A stretch of 64,000 nucleotides of DNA from Rahnella sikkimica (GTDB lineage: Bacteria > Pseudomonadota > Gammaproteobacteria > Enterobacterales > Enterobacteriaceae): contig NZ_CP019062.1 in NCBI RefSeq assembly GCF_002951615.1, positions 2,232,001 through 2,296,000 of the forward strand, in the 5' to 3' direction. Below are positions 1 to 8,162 of the stretch, piece after piece (position 1 is the stretch's first letter; each line of letters starts with the position of its first letter). The notes under the pieces are model-generated. The model saw only the letters and a program-made list of their open reading frames with translations, was not told the DNA's origin and made no database searches. A program made the position numbers and the translations under genes.

Positions 1-773
1 ATACCGCTGATCCCATGATCGGCCAGCCACGGCAGCGCTTTTGCCAGACCGGCCAGCGGCGCGAGCAGCAGGCCAAACAGCGCAATCGACGGCACGGTCT
101 GAATAATATTGAGCACCGACAGCACCGGCCCGCGCCAGCGCGCATTGCAGTGGCAGAGCAAACCAACCGGCAGGCCGATCAGCACCGCAGGCACCAGCGT
201 GCCGAACAAAATCCCCAGATGCTGCCACACCGCGTCGTTAAACACGTCCGAACGGTTGTCGTACTCTTTCAGCAGCGACAGTTCAGAAAGCTGGCCGTAA
301 AACAGCAGTAAAACCACCGGGATCAGCATCTGGATATTGAGCAAAATGCGCAGGGTGTGATTGCGGGTGAAACGGGAAATGGCGTCGGAGGCAATCAGCA
401 AACACAGCGCCGCTGCCGCCCAGAAACCGCCGCCGAGCGAGGTGCGCGCAATGCTGTCTTCATTACCGCCGGTCAGTTGCACCGCCGTGTGTCCGGCCAG
501 CCAGACCAGCGCCGCCAGCAGGATTTCTGCCAGCAACATCACCAGCAAATGACTGCGGCCAAACAAGGTAAGAAAAGCGCTCACCACCAGCAATATCACC
601 GGAAGAAGCACAAAAAAGGTGTCGCTGTGAAGCAGCGAGGCCAGCGAAATGCCCTGCCCCGACACCAGCCGGTTAGGCGCATGGCTGAGAAAGGCCAGAC
701 CGGAACCGGCCAGCAATAACAGGAAAACCAGCGTCAGCAATACGCGGTTTTTAACGGGAGAATGATGAGTCAA
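1..773 (-). CDS. yehY: YehY-like osmoprotectant ABC permease, partial
   Basis: This is the N-terminal part of an inner-membrane permease of the OpuB/YehY type, the partner of the OsmF binding protein encoded just upstream on the same strand. The frame stays open from a TTG at 771-773 to the window edge. The reverse strand reads a hydrophobic N-terminus, then APNRLVSGQG, which resembles the E. coli YehY N-terminus, several hydrophobic segments, and near the edge a typical permease stretch (NIIQTVPSIALFGLL). No ATG fits; the TTG has an AGGT stretch a few bases upstream, so this start is inferred. The C-terminal half lies outside the window. The osmF-yehY order matches E. coli osmF-yehYXW. Family assignment is firm and the start is moderately sure. 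Confidence 0.8.
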   Translation of the reverse strand, partial: MTHHSPVKNRVLLTLVFLLLLAGSGLAFLSHAPNRLVSGQGISLASLLHSDTFFVLLPVILLVVSAFLTLFGRSHLLVMLLAEILLAALVWLAGHTAVQLTGGNEDSIARTSLGGGFWAAAALCLLIASDAISRFTRNHTLRILLNIQMLIPVVLLLFYGQLSELSLLKEYDNRSDVFNDAVWQHLGILFGTLVPAVLIGLPVGLLCHCNARWRGPVLSVLNIIQTVPSIALFGLLLAPLAGLAKALPWLADHGISG

Positions 774-792
774 AACGTTACCTGATTTCAGT

Positions 793-816
793 GAGCACGA
801 CCCGCAGGCCGTGCTC
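793..816. other. Hairpin between osmF and yehY
   Basis: An inverted repeat (GAGCAC-ACC, then GGCCGTGCTC, four-base loop) lies in the 60-base gap between the osmF stop and the yehY start. There is no U-run, so it is more likely an intercistronic processing or stability stem than a full terminator. It could lower yehY expression relative to the binding protein. Confidence 0.4.
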
Positions 817-833
817 CGGGCGTCACTGCCCGA

Positions 834-1769
834 TTATTTTTTGACGAAACCTTTGTCCTGCAGGTACTTCGCCGCGACCTTCTTCGCATCCTGCCCCTCA
901 ACCGCAATTTTCGCGTTCAGCGTTTGCAGGGTTTTGGTATCAAGCGAAGCAAAGACCGGTTTCAGCAAATCAGGAATGTTCGGGTGCGCTTTCAGCGCGG
1001 CTTCGCGGATGATTGGCGCAGGCGCATAAATCGGCTGCACGCCTTTCGGATCTTCCAGCGTTTGCAGGCCCAGCGCGGCCACCGGGCCGTCGGTGCCATA
1101 CGCCATCGCCGCGTTCACGCCGGAGGTTTTTTCCGCTGCCGCTTTAATGGTGACCGCCGTATCGCCGCCTGCCAGCGACAGCAACTGCTGCTGATTCAGC
1201 TTGAAGCCGTAGGCATTTTCAAACGCCGGTAACGCATCCGGGCGCTCGATAAATTCCGCCGACGCCGCCAGTTTGAAATCCCCGCCGCTGCTGATAAATT
1301 TGCCCAAATCGGCCAGCGATTTCAGGTCATGCGCACTCGCCACGTCCTGACGCACCGCGATAGTCCAGGTGTTATTCGCCGGAGACGGGCTGAGCCAGAC
1401 AATTTTGTTCTGGTCGTAATCGAGCTTTTTCACTTTATCGAAACCGGCCTGCGCATTTTTCCACGCCGGATCTTTTTCATCGGAGAAGAAGAACGCGCCG
1501 TTACCGGTGTATTCCGGGTAAATATCGATTTCCCCGGCGGTGATCGCGCCGCGCACCACTTTGGTCGTCCCCAGCTGCAATTTATTGGTGGTGTGAATGC
1601 CGTTGGCTTCCAGCACCTGAATAATGATGTTACCGAGCAACGACCCTTCGGTATCGATTTTCGAGCCAACACGCACGGAATCGTCTGCGGCATGTGCAGT
1701 AAAACTCATGGCAGAAAGCGCCAGCATTGCTGCGGTCAGTCCCCGCACCCGCCCTTTTATTGCAGTCAT
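834..1769 (-). CDS. osmF: OsmF/YehZ osmoprotectant-binding periplasmic protein
   Basis: Periplasmic substrate-binding component of the OsmF-YehYXW ABC importer of glycine-betaine-type osmolytes. The protein has 311 residues, close to the roughly 305 of E. coli OsmF. Residues 1-27 form a Sec signal peptide ending in AHA before ADDSVRVG. The mature part is an OpuAC-type fold with conserved VRVGSKIDTEGSLLG, then EIDIYPEYTGNGAFFF near residue 80, and an AMAYGTDGPVAALGL ligand-lobe segment. It lies 60 bases upstream of yehY on the same strand and is divergent from an MFS gene across about 335 bases. In E. coli this operon is sigma-S and osmotically controlled; that is family knowledge and was not read from this sequence. 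Confidence 0.92.
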   Translation of the reverse strand: MTAIKGRVRGLTAAMLALSAMSFTAHAADDSVRVGSKIDTEGSLLGNIIIQVLEANGIHTTNKLQLGTTKVVRGAITAGEIDIYPEYTGNGAFFFSDEKDPAWKNAQAGFDKVKKLDYDQNKIVWLSPSPANNTWTIAVRQDVASAHDLKSLADLGKFISSGGDFKLAASAEFIERPDALPAFENAYGFKLNQQQLLSLAGGDTAVTIKAAAEKTSGVNAAMAYGTDGPVAALGLQTLEDPKGVQPIYAPAPIIREAALKAHPNIPDLLKPVFASLDTKTLQTLNAKIAVEGQDAKKVAAKYLQDKGFVKK

Positions 1770-2105
1770 GGTATGTCCTCTTATTGATTTTTTTAGGATT
1801 GTGTCGCCGGGCGACAGACGTTCAAATTGGCTTTCATCAGTGAAAAAAGCGTGCTAACAAGGATAGTCCAATTTCAGGTAAGGGATTGGAGGGTGGGTTA
1901 TAAAAACAGGCAGAGGTACAATCGGGAAATGCATAAATATAGGAAGCTTTTGTGAAAATTCGCTAATCCCGATTCACCGCCCGACCTTAGATCGCTTTGT
2001 TTTAACTTATAGCCATTTGTTTTTACGCTTCGCTGAATCAGGACTTGTGACCGGCATCACCTCGCCTCTATGCTGGTTTTTTTGTCAAAAAGCGTAAACA
2101 CAATA
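1770..2105. promoter_or_regulatory. Divergent intergenic region osmF / MFS gene
   Basis: These 336 bases must carry both divergent promoters. They include a perfect short inverted repeat (GTCGCC-G-GGCGAC, about 1804-1816) close to the osmF start and AT-rich stretches at 1890-2040. I could not assign -35/-10 boxes with confidence. No gene is seen here. Confidence 0.35.
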
Positions 2106-3602
2106 ATGTCTGATTCAATTGCGGCCTCTCCCGCCGCCTCTTCAGGGGATTACAGCGCAGATTCTGCGTCTGACAAGCCGGTGGTGATTCGTTCCGCTGC
2201 CGATATTACGCAGTTAGTAAACCGTGGCGCGGCGAAAATCAGCGACGCGCGCATCGTGATTGCTATCGCACTGGGCGGCGTTTTCCTCGACGCTTACGAC
2301 CTCGGCGCGCTGGCCTTCGGGATGAAAGATATCACCCGCCAGTTCGGCCTGACGCCGTCCGGCGCGGGTTTCGTGGCTTCCGCGATCACCTTCGGGGCGA
2401 TTGTCGGCGCACTGTTCGGCGGCTATCTGACCGACAAAATTGGCCGTTACCGCGTCTTTATGGCCGATATGTTCTTTTTCGTGATTGCCGCACTGGCCTG
2501 TGCTTTTGCACCAAACGAATGGGTGCTCGGCGGCTCGCGTTTTGTGATGGGCCTCGGCGTCGGTATCGATTTACCGGTCGCGATGGCGTTTCTGGCGGAA
2601 TTCTCCAGGCTTCAGGGGCGCGGCAATAAAGCCTCGCGCGTGGCGATGTGGTGCCCGACGTGGTACGCCGCCATCAGCGTTTCCTATTTGCTGGTTCTGC
2701 TGCTTTACGCGGTATTGCCCGCCACGCACACCGACTGGCTGTGGCGTTTAATTCTCGGTTTTGGCGCAGTTCCGGCCATTCTGATTATCCTTATCCGTCA
2801 CCGTTATATGAATGAATCACCGGTCTGGGCGGCGAATCAGGGAGACCTGCAAAGTGCGGCGGCCATCCTGCGTAAATCCTACAACATCAATGCGGTAGTA
2901 GCAGATGACGCGGACAAAACGCCGCAGGTGAAAGTGCGTAAAGCCGCCTGGCGCAACTACGGCACGCTGTTGCAGGGCATTTACCTGCGCCGCACCGTGC
3001 TGGCCACGGTGACCGCCGTCGCGTCGTCATTTGCCTATAACGCGGTGGCGTTCGGCCTGCCGGTGATCCTGTCGAGTTTCCTGCAACAGTCGATGATCAG
3101 CACCATTTTGTTCTCGCTCGGCCTGAACCTGTGCTTCGCGTTTGTCGGCGGCCTGATTGCCGTGCGTTATGTGTCAAAATTTGGCGCATGGAAAATGACT
3201 TACGCGGGTTATGCCTGCCAGCTCGTCGCGATGATCGGCCTGGCGCTGGTAGGCCGCCCGGCTGACGGCGGTGAAGCGGCGATTTCCATCGCGATGCTGG
3301 CGTTGTTCCTGTTCGGTCAGGGCTTCGGTCCGGGTTCGCACACCATGACCTTTGCCTCGCTGAGCTACCCGACGTCGCTGCGCGGCATGGGCGTCGGCTT
3401 CAACCAGACGCTGATGCGTTCCAGCTCAACGGTTTCCCTGTTCCTGTTTCCGGTGCTTTCCGCCGCCTTAGGCACAGGCGTGTTTTGGGTGATCGCTTTA
3501 GCGCCGCTGGCAGGGCTTATCGTGCTGACGGCAATACGGTGGGAACCTTCGGGGTATGACGTGGATGCAGAGGATTTTGATGTGCCGGTGCCGCGGCACT
3601 GA
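2106..3602 (+). CDS. MFS transporter, sugar/organic-acid porter type
   Basis: Twelve-helix major facilitator of about 498 residues. The start used is the ATG of MSDSIAAS; an upstream in-frame start at 2070 would add a hydrophobic tail unlike the family. It shows the signature DAYDLGALAFGM in helix 1 (an acidic D-x-x-D/E pattern of metabolite:H+ symporters), GGYLTDKIGRYRVF in the helix 2-3 loop, and a matching GQGFGPGSHTMTFASLSYPTSLRG in the second half. The N-terminal 55 residues are a polar Ala/Ser-rich extension. The substrate cannot be read from sequence; neighbours (osmF, abg cluster) do not fix it. A stem-loop follows the gene at 3683-3710. Confidence 0.85.
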   Translation: MSDSIAASPAASSGDYSADSASDKPVVIRSAADITQLVNRGAAKISDARIVIAIALGGVFLDAYDLGALAFGMKDITRQFGLTPSGAGFVASAITFGAIVGALFGGYLTDKIGRYRVFMADMFFFVIAALACAFAPNEWVLGGSRFVMGLGVGIDLPVAMAFLAEFSRLQGRGNKASRVAMWCPTWYAAISVSYLLVLLLYAVLPATHTDWLWRLILGFGAVPAILIILIRHRYMNESPVWAANQGDLQSAAAILRKSYNINAVVADDADKTPQVKVRKAAWRNYGTLLQGIYLRRTVLATVTAVASSFAYNAVAFGLPVILSSFLQQSMISTILFSLGLNLCFAFVGGLIAVRYVSKFGAWKMTYAGYACQLVAMIGLALVGRPADGGEAAISIAMLALFLFGQGFGPGSHTMTFASLSYPTSLRGMGVGFNQTLMRSSSTVSLFLFPVLSAALGTGVFWVIALAPLAGLIVLTAIRWEPSGYDVDAEDFDVPVPRH

Positions 3603-3682
3603 CGGCTTAACATCTTTCAGAAAGGTGAAAGTTTCGGTTTTTCATGAGCGGTGCCCACTCAGCGGCTGACGCCTAAACCGCC

Positions 3683-3710
3683 AAAGAGGGAGGAAAGCGC
3701 CTCCCTCTTT
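3683..3710 (+). terminator. Stem-loop after the MFS gene
   Basis: An 11-bp perfect stem (AAAGAGGGAGG / CCTCCCTCTTT) with a six-base loop lies 80 bases after the MFS stop. The descending arm ends in TTT but no longer U-run follows, so termination strength is uncertain. Confidence 0.5.
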
Positions 3711-3721
3711 GATCTCCCACG

Positions 3722-4203
3722 CTTTTTTCCAACACGCGCTGTCGCTGGCTGGCTATGTTTCAGGTGCCACAGCTATTGCCGCGAAAACTTGCCGCTGCGC
3801 GGTTCCTTCATTTCGGTCTTCGAGCCATAGGTCTCGAAACTCTCATTCAGCAAAATTTCTGAGCGCGCCATCTAACCTTTCTCAAAAAATAACAACGATT
3901 TGGTTTGCTCCTCCCCCTGCGAAGGGGAGGCCGGGAGGGGGTTTAGCAGGCCACTGTGTCGCTAAAACCAACACCCCATCCCGGCCTTCCCCTCGTGAGA
4001 GGGGAAGGAGCAAATCAAAACCAGCCAGCATGAATCTTTCGAATTAAATAGCCACTGGCCGCTTTCAAAACGACGTTGAGCGAGCGGCGAGAAACGGCGA
4101 GAGTCTTTTTTCGAGCAGGTTCGAACCCGAAGCGAAAGAACCGCGCAGCGGCGGCGTTTGCGGCACTAGCCGGAGTTGCTGAAACAGTGCCAGCGAGCGG
4201 TAG
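3722..4203. repeat. Large imperfect inverted repeat, arms about 220 bases
   Basis: The left arm (about 3722-3941) and right arm (about 3978-4203) are reverse complements with scattered mismatches and short gaps. Matching blocks include GCCGCTGCGCGGTTCCTT at about 3789 against AAGAACCGCGCAGCGGC at about 4136. TTTGCTCCTCCCCC at about 3904 matches the reverse of the 4000-4016 segment, and the GCTGGC...TGTTTCAG blocks match near the outer ends. The centre lies near 3958. Short palindromes CCTCCCC/GGGGAGG (3910-3930) and CCTTCCCCT/AGGGGAAGG (3985-4008) are nested in the inner arms. I see no coding capacity I would trust and no transposase. It may be a non-autonomous element or two copies of a repeat inserted head to head. 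Confidence 0.7.
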
Positions 4204-4227
4204 CGCGCAGTGAAAGAGCCCGGGGGT

Positions 4228-4348
4228 CTTGGGGGCGGCGGCGATATGCCGCCCCCAAGTCGGTGTGGGCCGACGCCCACGACCTTGAACTTAAAGCCAG
4301 TTTGGGTGCAACCCAAGGTTTTGAATCTAAAGCCACAAAGCCGTGGCT
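4228..4348. repeat. Cluster of four hairpins, likely repeat element
   Basis: Four consecutive stems are seen: 4228-4239/4248-4259 (12-bp perfect, CTTGGGGGCGGC), 4265-4270/4275-4280 (GTGGGC/GCCCAC), 4302-4307/4311-4316 (TTGGGT/ACCCAA) and 4331-4336/4343-4348 (AGCCAC/GTGGCT). The half-sequence CTTGAACTTAAAGCC is repeated imperfectly as TTTTGAATCTAAAGCC around the third hairpin. The stretch adjoins the large inverted repeat and ends seven bases before the stop codon of the SUFU gene, so it forms that gene's 3' flank. It looks like a structured intergenic repeat, not a gene. Confidence 0.6.
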
Positions 4349-4354
4349 CCGGCT

Positions 4355-5461
4355 TCAGATCACCGCGCTTCTCGGCGCAAACACAAACCCGACTCCATTC
4401 TCAATCATCGCTGCCACCAGCTCGAATCCGCCATTCGGTTTCCCCTTTGCGTATTCCAGTTCGCTGGTAAATATCGGGCTTACCCAGAACTGATTCACCG
4501 GGTCGCCGTAGATTTCCGGCAGGTCCACTTTATCGGCCGGGCCGCACAGGGCGGAGGAAATCACGTGGCCTTCGAAGCCCAGAGGCGCCATCGGGGACAT
4601 CAGCGTGTGGCCTTCGCCGAGCCAGCTGAGCGTGGTCCACGGGATTTGCGCATAACCGGACAGCGCGCTCGCCATCTGCACGGCGTTTTCTTCGGTGACG
4701 TATTCTTTGCCGACGGAAAATGCCAGTTCGATACGGCGGTGCTTTTCGGCTTCATCGTTGAAAATGATGTCGATTTGCGGCATCGGGCGGATGCTCATGC
4801 CGACGGTGAAGAAGTAATAATTCTCATCGTCTTCGTGCTGGGAAATCGCCATCGGCGGCCAGCTGCCCTGGTTAATCAGGTAATATTTCAGCGACGGGCC
4901 AAAGCGATCTTCGTAGGATTCGAGCAGTTTGCGCTGGATTTTCGGCCACGGATTAGTAAATTCATTTTGCCAGTCACGCCAGAATAAACGGGTCTTTTCC
5001 GCCAGCTCGCACTGTGCGTTTGTCGAGGCGGAACCAAGCGGGAAAGTCAGCGGGTTTTGCGCGATGCACCCGGCGGAATAGCACACAGAGTGATCGATAT
5101 ACAAACTCCAGCCGGGGATCACCGCCAGCAGCAAACCCTGATACCACAACGCTGCGCCGTCATCGCTTTCGTTCCACAGGATCTGAATTTGTGACGGATC
5201 CAGTGGCGCTTCACCTTCCAGATTGCGGCAGTAAGGCGCGGCCAGCAGCGGCGCGATGCCCTGTTCAGTGGCGGCAGTGTCATCGTGCAAAGGTGCAGGC
5301 ACCAGATTGCGCACCCAGCAGGCACGCATTTTCGGAAAGCGGTCACGCAGATCTTCGCGGGCGAATATGTAGAAATACACCACGCGGTTGTCCTGTTCGA
5401 CCAGCGCGGTCAGGGTTTGTTTGTCGTTACTGACTTCAGCAACAATGTCGGACTGGCGCAT
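4355..5461 (-). CDS. Suppressor-of-fused (SUFU) domain protein
   Basis: A 368-residue soluble protein without signal peptide. The last ~190 residues fit the bacterial SUFU-like fold: ESYEDRFGPSLKYYLINQGSW, then DENYYFFTVGMSIRPMPQI, RRIELAFSV, and a late MAPLGFEGHVISSALCGP segment followed by NQFWVSPIFTSELEYAK. Bacterial SUFU domains are known from immunity proteins of polymorphic-toxin systems and from orphan proteins. No toxin gene lies next to this one, so an immunity role is not supported here. The N-terminal ~170 residues look like a second, less conserved domain. The ATG has GAGG five bases upstream. It is followed by a repeat-rich non-coding patch. Confidence 0.7.
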   Translation of the reverse strand: MRQSDIVAEVSNDKQTLTALVEQDNRVVYFYIFAREDLRDRFPKMRACWVRNLVPAPLHDDTAATEQGIAPLLAAPYCRNLEGEAPLDPSQIQILWNESDDGAALWYQGLLLAVIPGWSLYIDHSVCYSAGCIAQNPLTFPLGSASTNAQCELAEKTRLFWRDWQNEFTNPWPKIQRKLLESYEDRFGPSLKYYLINQGSWPPMAISQHEDDENYYFFTVGMSIRPMPQIDIIFNDEAEKHRRIELAFSVGKEYVTEENAVQMASALSGYAQIPWTTLSWLGEGHTLMSPMAPLGFEGHVISSALCGPADKVDLPEIYGDPVNQFWVSPIFTSELEYAKGKPNGGFELVAAMIENGVGFVFAPRSAVI

Positions 5462-5602
5462 ATGACCTCGGCAATATTAGGAAGCTTATTATTCCCTGTG
5501 ATGGTCAGTGTAGAACGGATAAGCCAGCCCGATAACGGGCAATATTCCCAAAAATCCCCGATAAATCATCAAAACACGCGCTTTTTTCGCCAACGCCGTC
5601 GG

Positions 5603-6499
5603 TTACCGGCAATACAACCGGAAAAGTTGCGCCAGATGTGCCGCCATCGGCGACAGTGTGGTATCACGCCGCTGAATGAGATAGAACGTTGCGGCTGGCA
5701 GCGGCAGATCCAGATCGAGCGCCACCAGACTCTGGCCGATCACCGGGTCATTAATCACATCCACGGATAGCACGCTGAGGAAATCGGTTTTAGCAATCAG
5801 GCTGGTGCAGGACATAAACGTCTCGCAAATCACGCTGATATTCGGCTCGGCGTCCATCTCGCTAAACACTTCGCTGAGCAGTTTGTAATAACTTCCGCGC
5901 GGCGTCGGCATGGTCCAGTCGCAGTGAAGCAATTCTTTCATCGAACGCGCGTTTTGCATCGGGTGGCCGCGTCTGGCGACCACGCGGTACTCTTTATCCA
6001 TCAGTTTTTCGTATAACAGTTCGTTATCAAAGGGCCCCTGATAATAGGTATTGACGGTGAAATCCAGCTCCCCCTGACGCAGTTCGGGGATCATCGAGAC
6101 CAGTTGGCCTTCGGCGATACGCACTTTCACATTCGGGAATTCCCGGTGAAAACGGTCGATCACGTCCGGCATGATGGTGCGCGCAATGCTGGCACCGACG
6201 CCGATATTCACCCTGCCGCTGGTACCGCCAAGGCGCTGGGCGATGTCTTCCTGCGCCACGCGAAGCTCTTCCAGAATCAGGCTCGCGCGTTTAAAAAACG
6301 CGTCACCACAATCGGTTAGTGTCACGCCCTGACGGCGGCGGACAAATAATCTCGCGCCCAGCCCTTCTTCCAGCTCTTTAATCGATTTGGTCAGCGCGGG
6401 CTGGGAAAGATTAAGCAAACGGCTGGCAGCGCGAATGCTGCCCTGACGCGCCACAGACACGAACGCCCGCAACTGATGCATTTTTATTTGTGATGCCAT
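5603..6499 (-). CDS. abgR: AbgR LysR-type regulator of abg genes
   Basis: LysR-family transcription factor of 298 residues, similar along its length to E. coli AbgR. The start at MASQIKMHQLRAF was chosen because it lines up with the E. coli N-terminus; a longer frame extends upstream. Residues 5-65 form the winged HTH (SIRAASRLLNLSQPALTKSIKELE). Residues 95-290 form the effector domain, including NIGVGASIART, EGQLVSMIPELRQGELDF and the TMPTPRGSYYKLLSE segment typical of AbgR. It is divergent from abgA, the usual arrangement for a regulator of its neighbour. The likely inducer is p-aminobenzoyl-glutamate or a breakdown product (inference). Confidence 0.9.
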   Translation of the reverse strand: MASQIKMHQLRAFVSVARQGSIRAASRLLNLSQPALTKSIKELEEGLGARLFVRRRQGVTLTDCGDAFFKRASLILEELRVAQEDIAQRLGGTSGRVNIGVGASIARTIMPDVIDRFHREFPNVKVRIAEGQLVSMIPELRQGELDFTVNTYYQGPFDNELLYEKLMDKEYRVVARRGHPMQNARSMKELLHCDWTMPTPRGSYYKLLSEVFSEMDAEPNISVICETFMSCTSLIAKTDFLSVLSVDVINDPVIGQSLVALDLDLPLPAATFYLIQRRDTTLSPMAAHLAQLFRLYCR

Positions 6500-6532
6500 G
6501 AGATTCTTTGATAACCCCTGATTATCACTAAG

Positions 6533-6548
6533 AAGATTTTGGCATCTT
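6533..6548. promoter_or_regulatory. Candidate AbgR binding site (abgR/abgA intergenic)
   Basis: The inverted repeat AAGAT-N6-ATCTT sits 34 bases upstream of the abgR start, within the 346-base divergent region 6500-6845. It has the T-N11-A style dyad used by LysR proteins, and its position suits autorepression of abgR and activation of abgA. The rest of the region contains no gene; the stretch 6640-6845 is open but uninformative. Confidence 0.45.
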
Positions 6549-6845
6549 ATATGCGCTGATCGCTTTGTGTACATTGAAAAACACATAAGGCAGACGTTCG
6601 TCATAAAACGCTGACCAAGACGACGGCAAAAATGCCGCAATGCAGTCCCTTCCGCCGGGCCATTCCCTGCGGATTTTTCCTTCAAACGGCAACAAATTAC
6701 GGGTTACTGGTTTGCGCTTCGCGCCCGCCGGTCTGGGTTTGTTGTGCCAGTTATCGTGCTCCGGCGCGCACTGCCCCCCAAACAAGAATTCCTCCTTTCT
6801 GCTTCTGGCAGAAAGCCTGCATGTCTGTAAAAAAGAGAGTCCGTG

Positions 6846-8162
6846 ATGGTTAATGAGATTTCTGAACACGTTGAACAGCTGTTCCCTGCCCTGCAAACAC
6901 AACGTCGTGACCTGCATAAATACGCCGAATCCGGCTGGCTGGAATTTCGTACGTCCACGCTGGTGGCCGACCGGCTGGAGAAACTCGGGTACGCGCTGAA
7001 ACTGGGCAAAGACGTCATCGATGCCGATTCACGCATGGGTTTGCCTTCTGCTTCCGTGCTGGCTGAACACGAGCAACGCGCGCTGGAACAGGGCGCAATT
7101 GCCCGCTGGATGCCGCATTTTTCCGGCGGTTTCACGGGCATTGTTGCCACGCTGGAAACCGGACGTCCCGGCCCGGTGATGGGATTTCGCGTCGACATGG
7201 ATGCGCTGGATTTAAACGAGGTGCTCGACGAGGCGCACCGCCCGTTCCGCGAAGGATTTGCTTCTGCCAATAACGGCATGATGCACGCCTGCGGCCACGA
7301 CGGGCACACCACGATCGGTTTAGGCCTGGCGGAAGTGCTGATGCAGGCGCGCGATAAGCTGTGCGGCACGATTAAACTGATTTTCCAGCCTGCGGAAGAA
7401 GGCACGCGCGGCGCGAAATCCATGGTCGCGGCAGGCGTGGTCGATGACGTCGATTACTTCACCGCCGTCCATATCGGCACCGGCGTTCCGGCCAATCATA
7501 TTGTCTGTGGCAACGATACGTTCATGGCAACCACCAAGCTCGACGTGCATTTTACTGGCGTGGCGTCACATGCCGGTGGCAAACCGGAAGAAGGTCGCAA
7601 CGCCCTGCTGGCGGCAGCGCAGGCCACGCTCGGATTACACGCCATTCCCCGCCACAGCGGTGGCAGTTCACGGGTCAACGTCGGCGTGTTGCAGGCCGGC
7701 ACCGGCCGCAACGTGGTCGCCTCTTCCGCCATGATGAAAGTCGAAACACGTGGTTCCACCAATGAAGTGAACGAATTCATTTATCAGCAGGCGCTGAAAG
7801 TGATTTCCGGCGCGGCCGAAATGCATCAGGTGAAATTTGATATCAAACTGATGGGCGCGGCGCAAAGCAGCAAACCGACGGCCGCATGGGTGAATTACAT
7901 CCATCAGCAGGCGGAAAAACTCGGTGAGTTTGAAGAGATTATTGACCGTCAGGAAGGCGCAGCGGGCTCTGAAGACGCCACCTACATGATGGAACGCGTG
8001 AAAGCGCGCGGCGGCGAAGCCTCTTACGTGATTTTCGGTACCGATCTGAGCGCCGGGCATCACAACGAGCTGTTTGATTTCGATGAAAAAGTGATGATGC
8101 AGGGCATTAAAACGCTGGCCGCGCTGGCGCTGAACATCGCTGAATTCAAAGGGGAAAACTGA
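6846..8162 (+). CDS. abgA: AbgA, p-aminobenzoyl-glutamate hydrolase subunit A
   Basis: M20-family metallopeptidase of 438 residues. With AbgB it cleaves p-aminobenzoyl-glutamate, a folate breakdown product, to p-aminobenzoate and glutamate in the cytoplasm. Sequence marks are RRDLHKYAESGWLEFRTS near residue 20, FRVDMDALDL, the metal-ligand motif MMHACGHDGHT near residue 150, IFQPAEEGTRGAKSM near residue 180 and YFTAVHIGTGVP. The ending AGHHNELFDFDE carries the last metal ligand. Length fits E. coli AbgA (436). ATG at 6846 was preferred over the GTG one codon earlier because a GAGAG stretch sits about eight bases before it. Its stop overlaps the abgB start, indicating translational coupling. 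Confidence 0.93.
   Translation: MVNEISEHVEQLFPALQTQRRDLHKYAESGWLEFRTSTLVADRLEKLGYALKLGKDVIDADSRMGLPSASVLAEHEQRALEQGAIARWMPHFSGGFTGIVATLETGRPGPVMGFRVDMDALDLNEVLDEAHRPFREGFASANNGMMHACGHDGHTTIGLGLAEVLMQARDKLCGTIKLIFQPAEEGTRGAKSMVAAGVVDDVDYFTAVHIGTGVPANHIVCGNDTFMATTKLDVHFTGVASHAGGKPEEGRNALLAAAQATLGLHAIPRHSGGSSRVNVGVLQAGTGRNVVASSAMMKVETRGSTNEVNEFIYQQALKVISGAAEMHQVKFDIKLMGAAQSSKPTAAWVNYIHQQAEKLGEFEEIIDRQEGAAGSEDATYMMERVKARGGEASYVIFGTDLSAGHHNELFDFDEKVMMQGIKTLAALALNIAEFKGEN

Noticed and set aside
3901..4016. Insertion-sequence ends
   Set aside because: No transposase remnant, target duplication or known terminal motif could be seen; the structure is better described as an inverted repeat of unknown type.
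4176..4493. Open frames over the repeat and hairpin patch (for example 4176-4493 and 4065-4316)
   Set aside because: Their translations are low-complexity Pro/Arg/Gly-rich sequences produced by GC-rich hairpins, they overlap the SUFU gene end, and no start signals are present.
6632..6853. Two short plus-strand frames in the abgR/abgA intergenic region
   Set aside because: Composition is atypical, they overlap each other in different frames, and no homology pattern or ribosome-binding site is visible.
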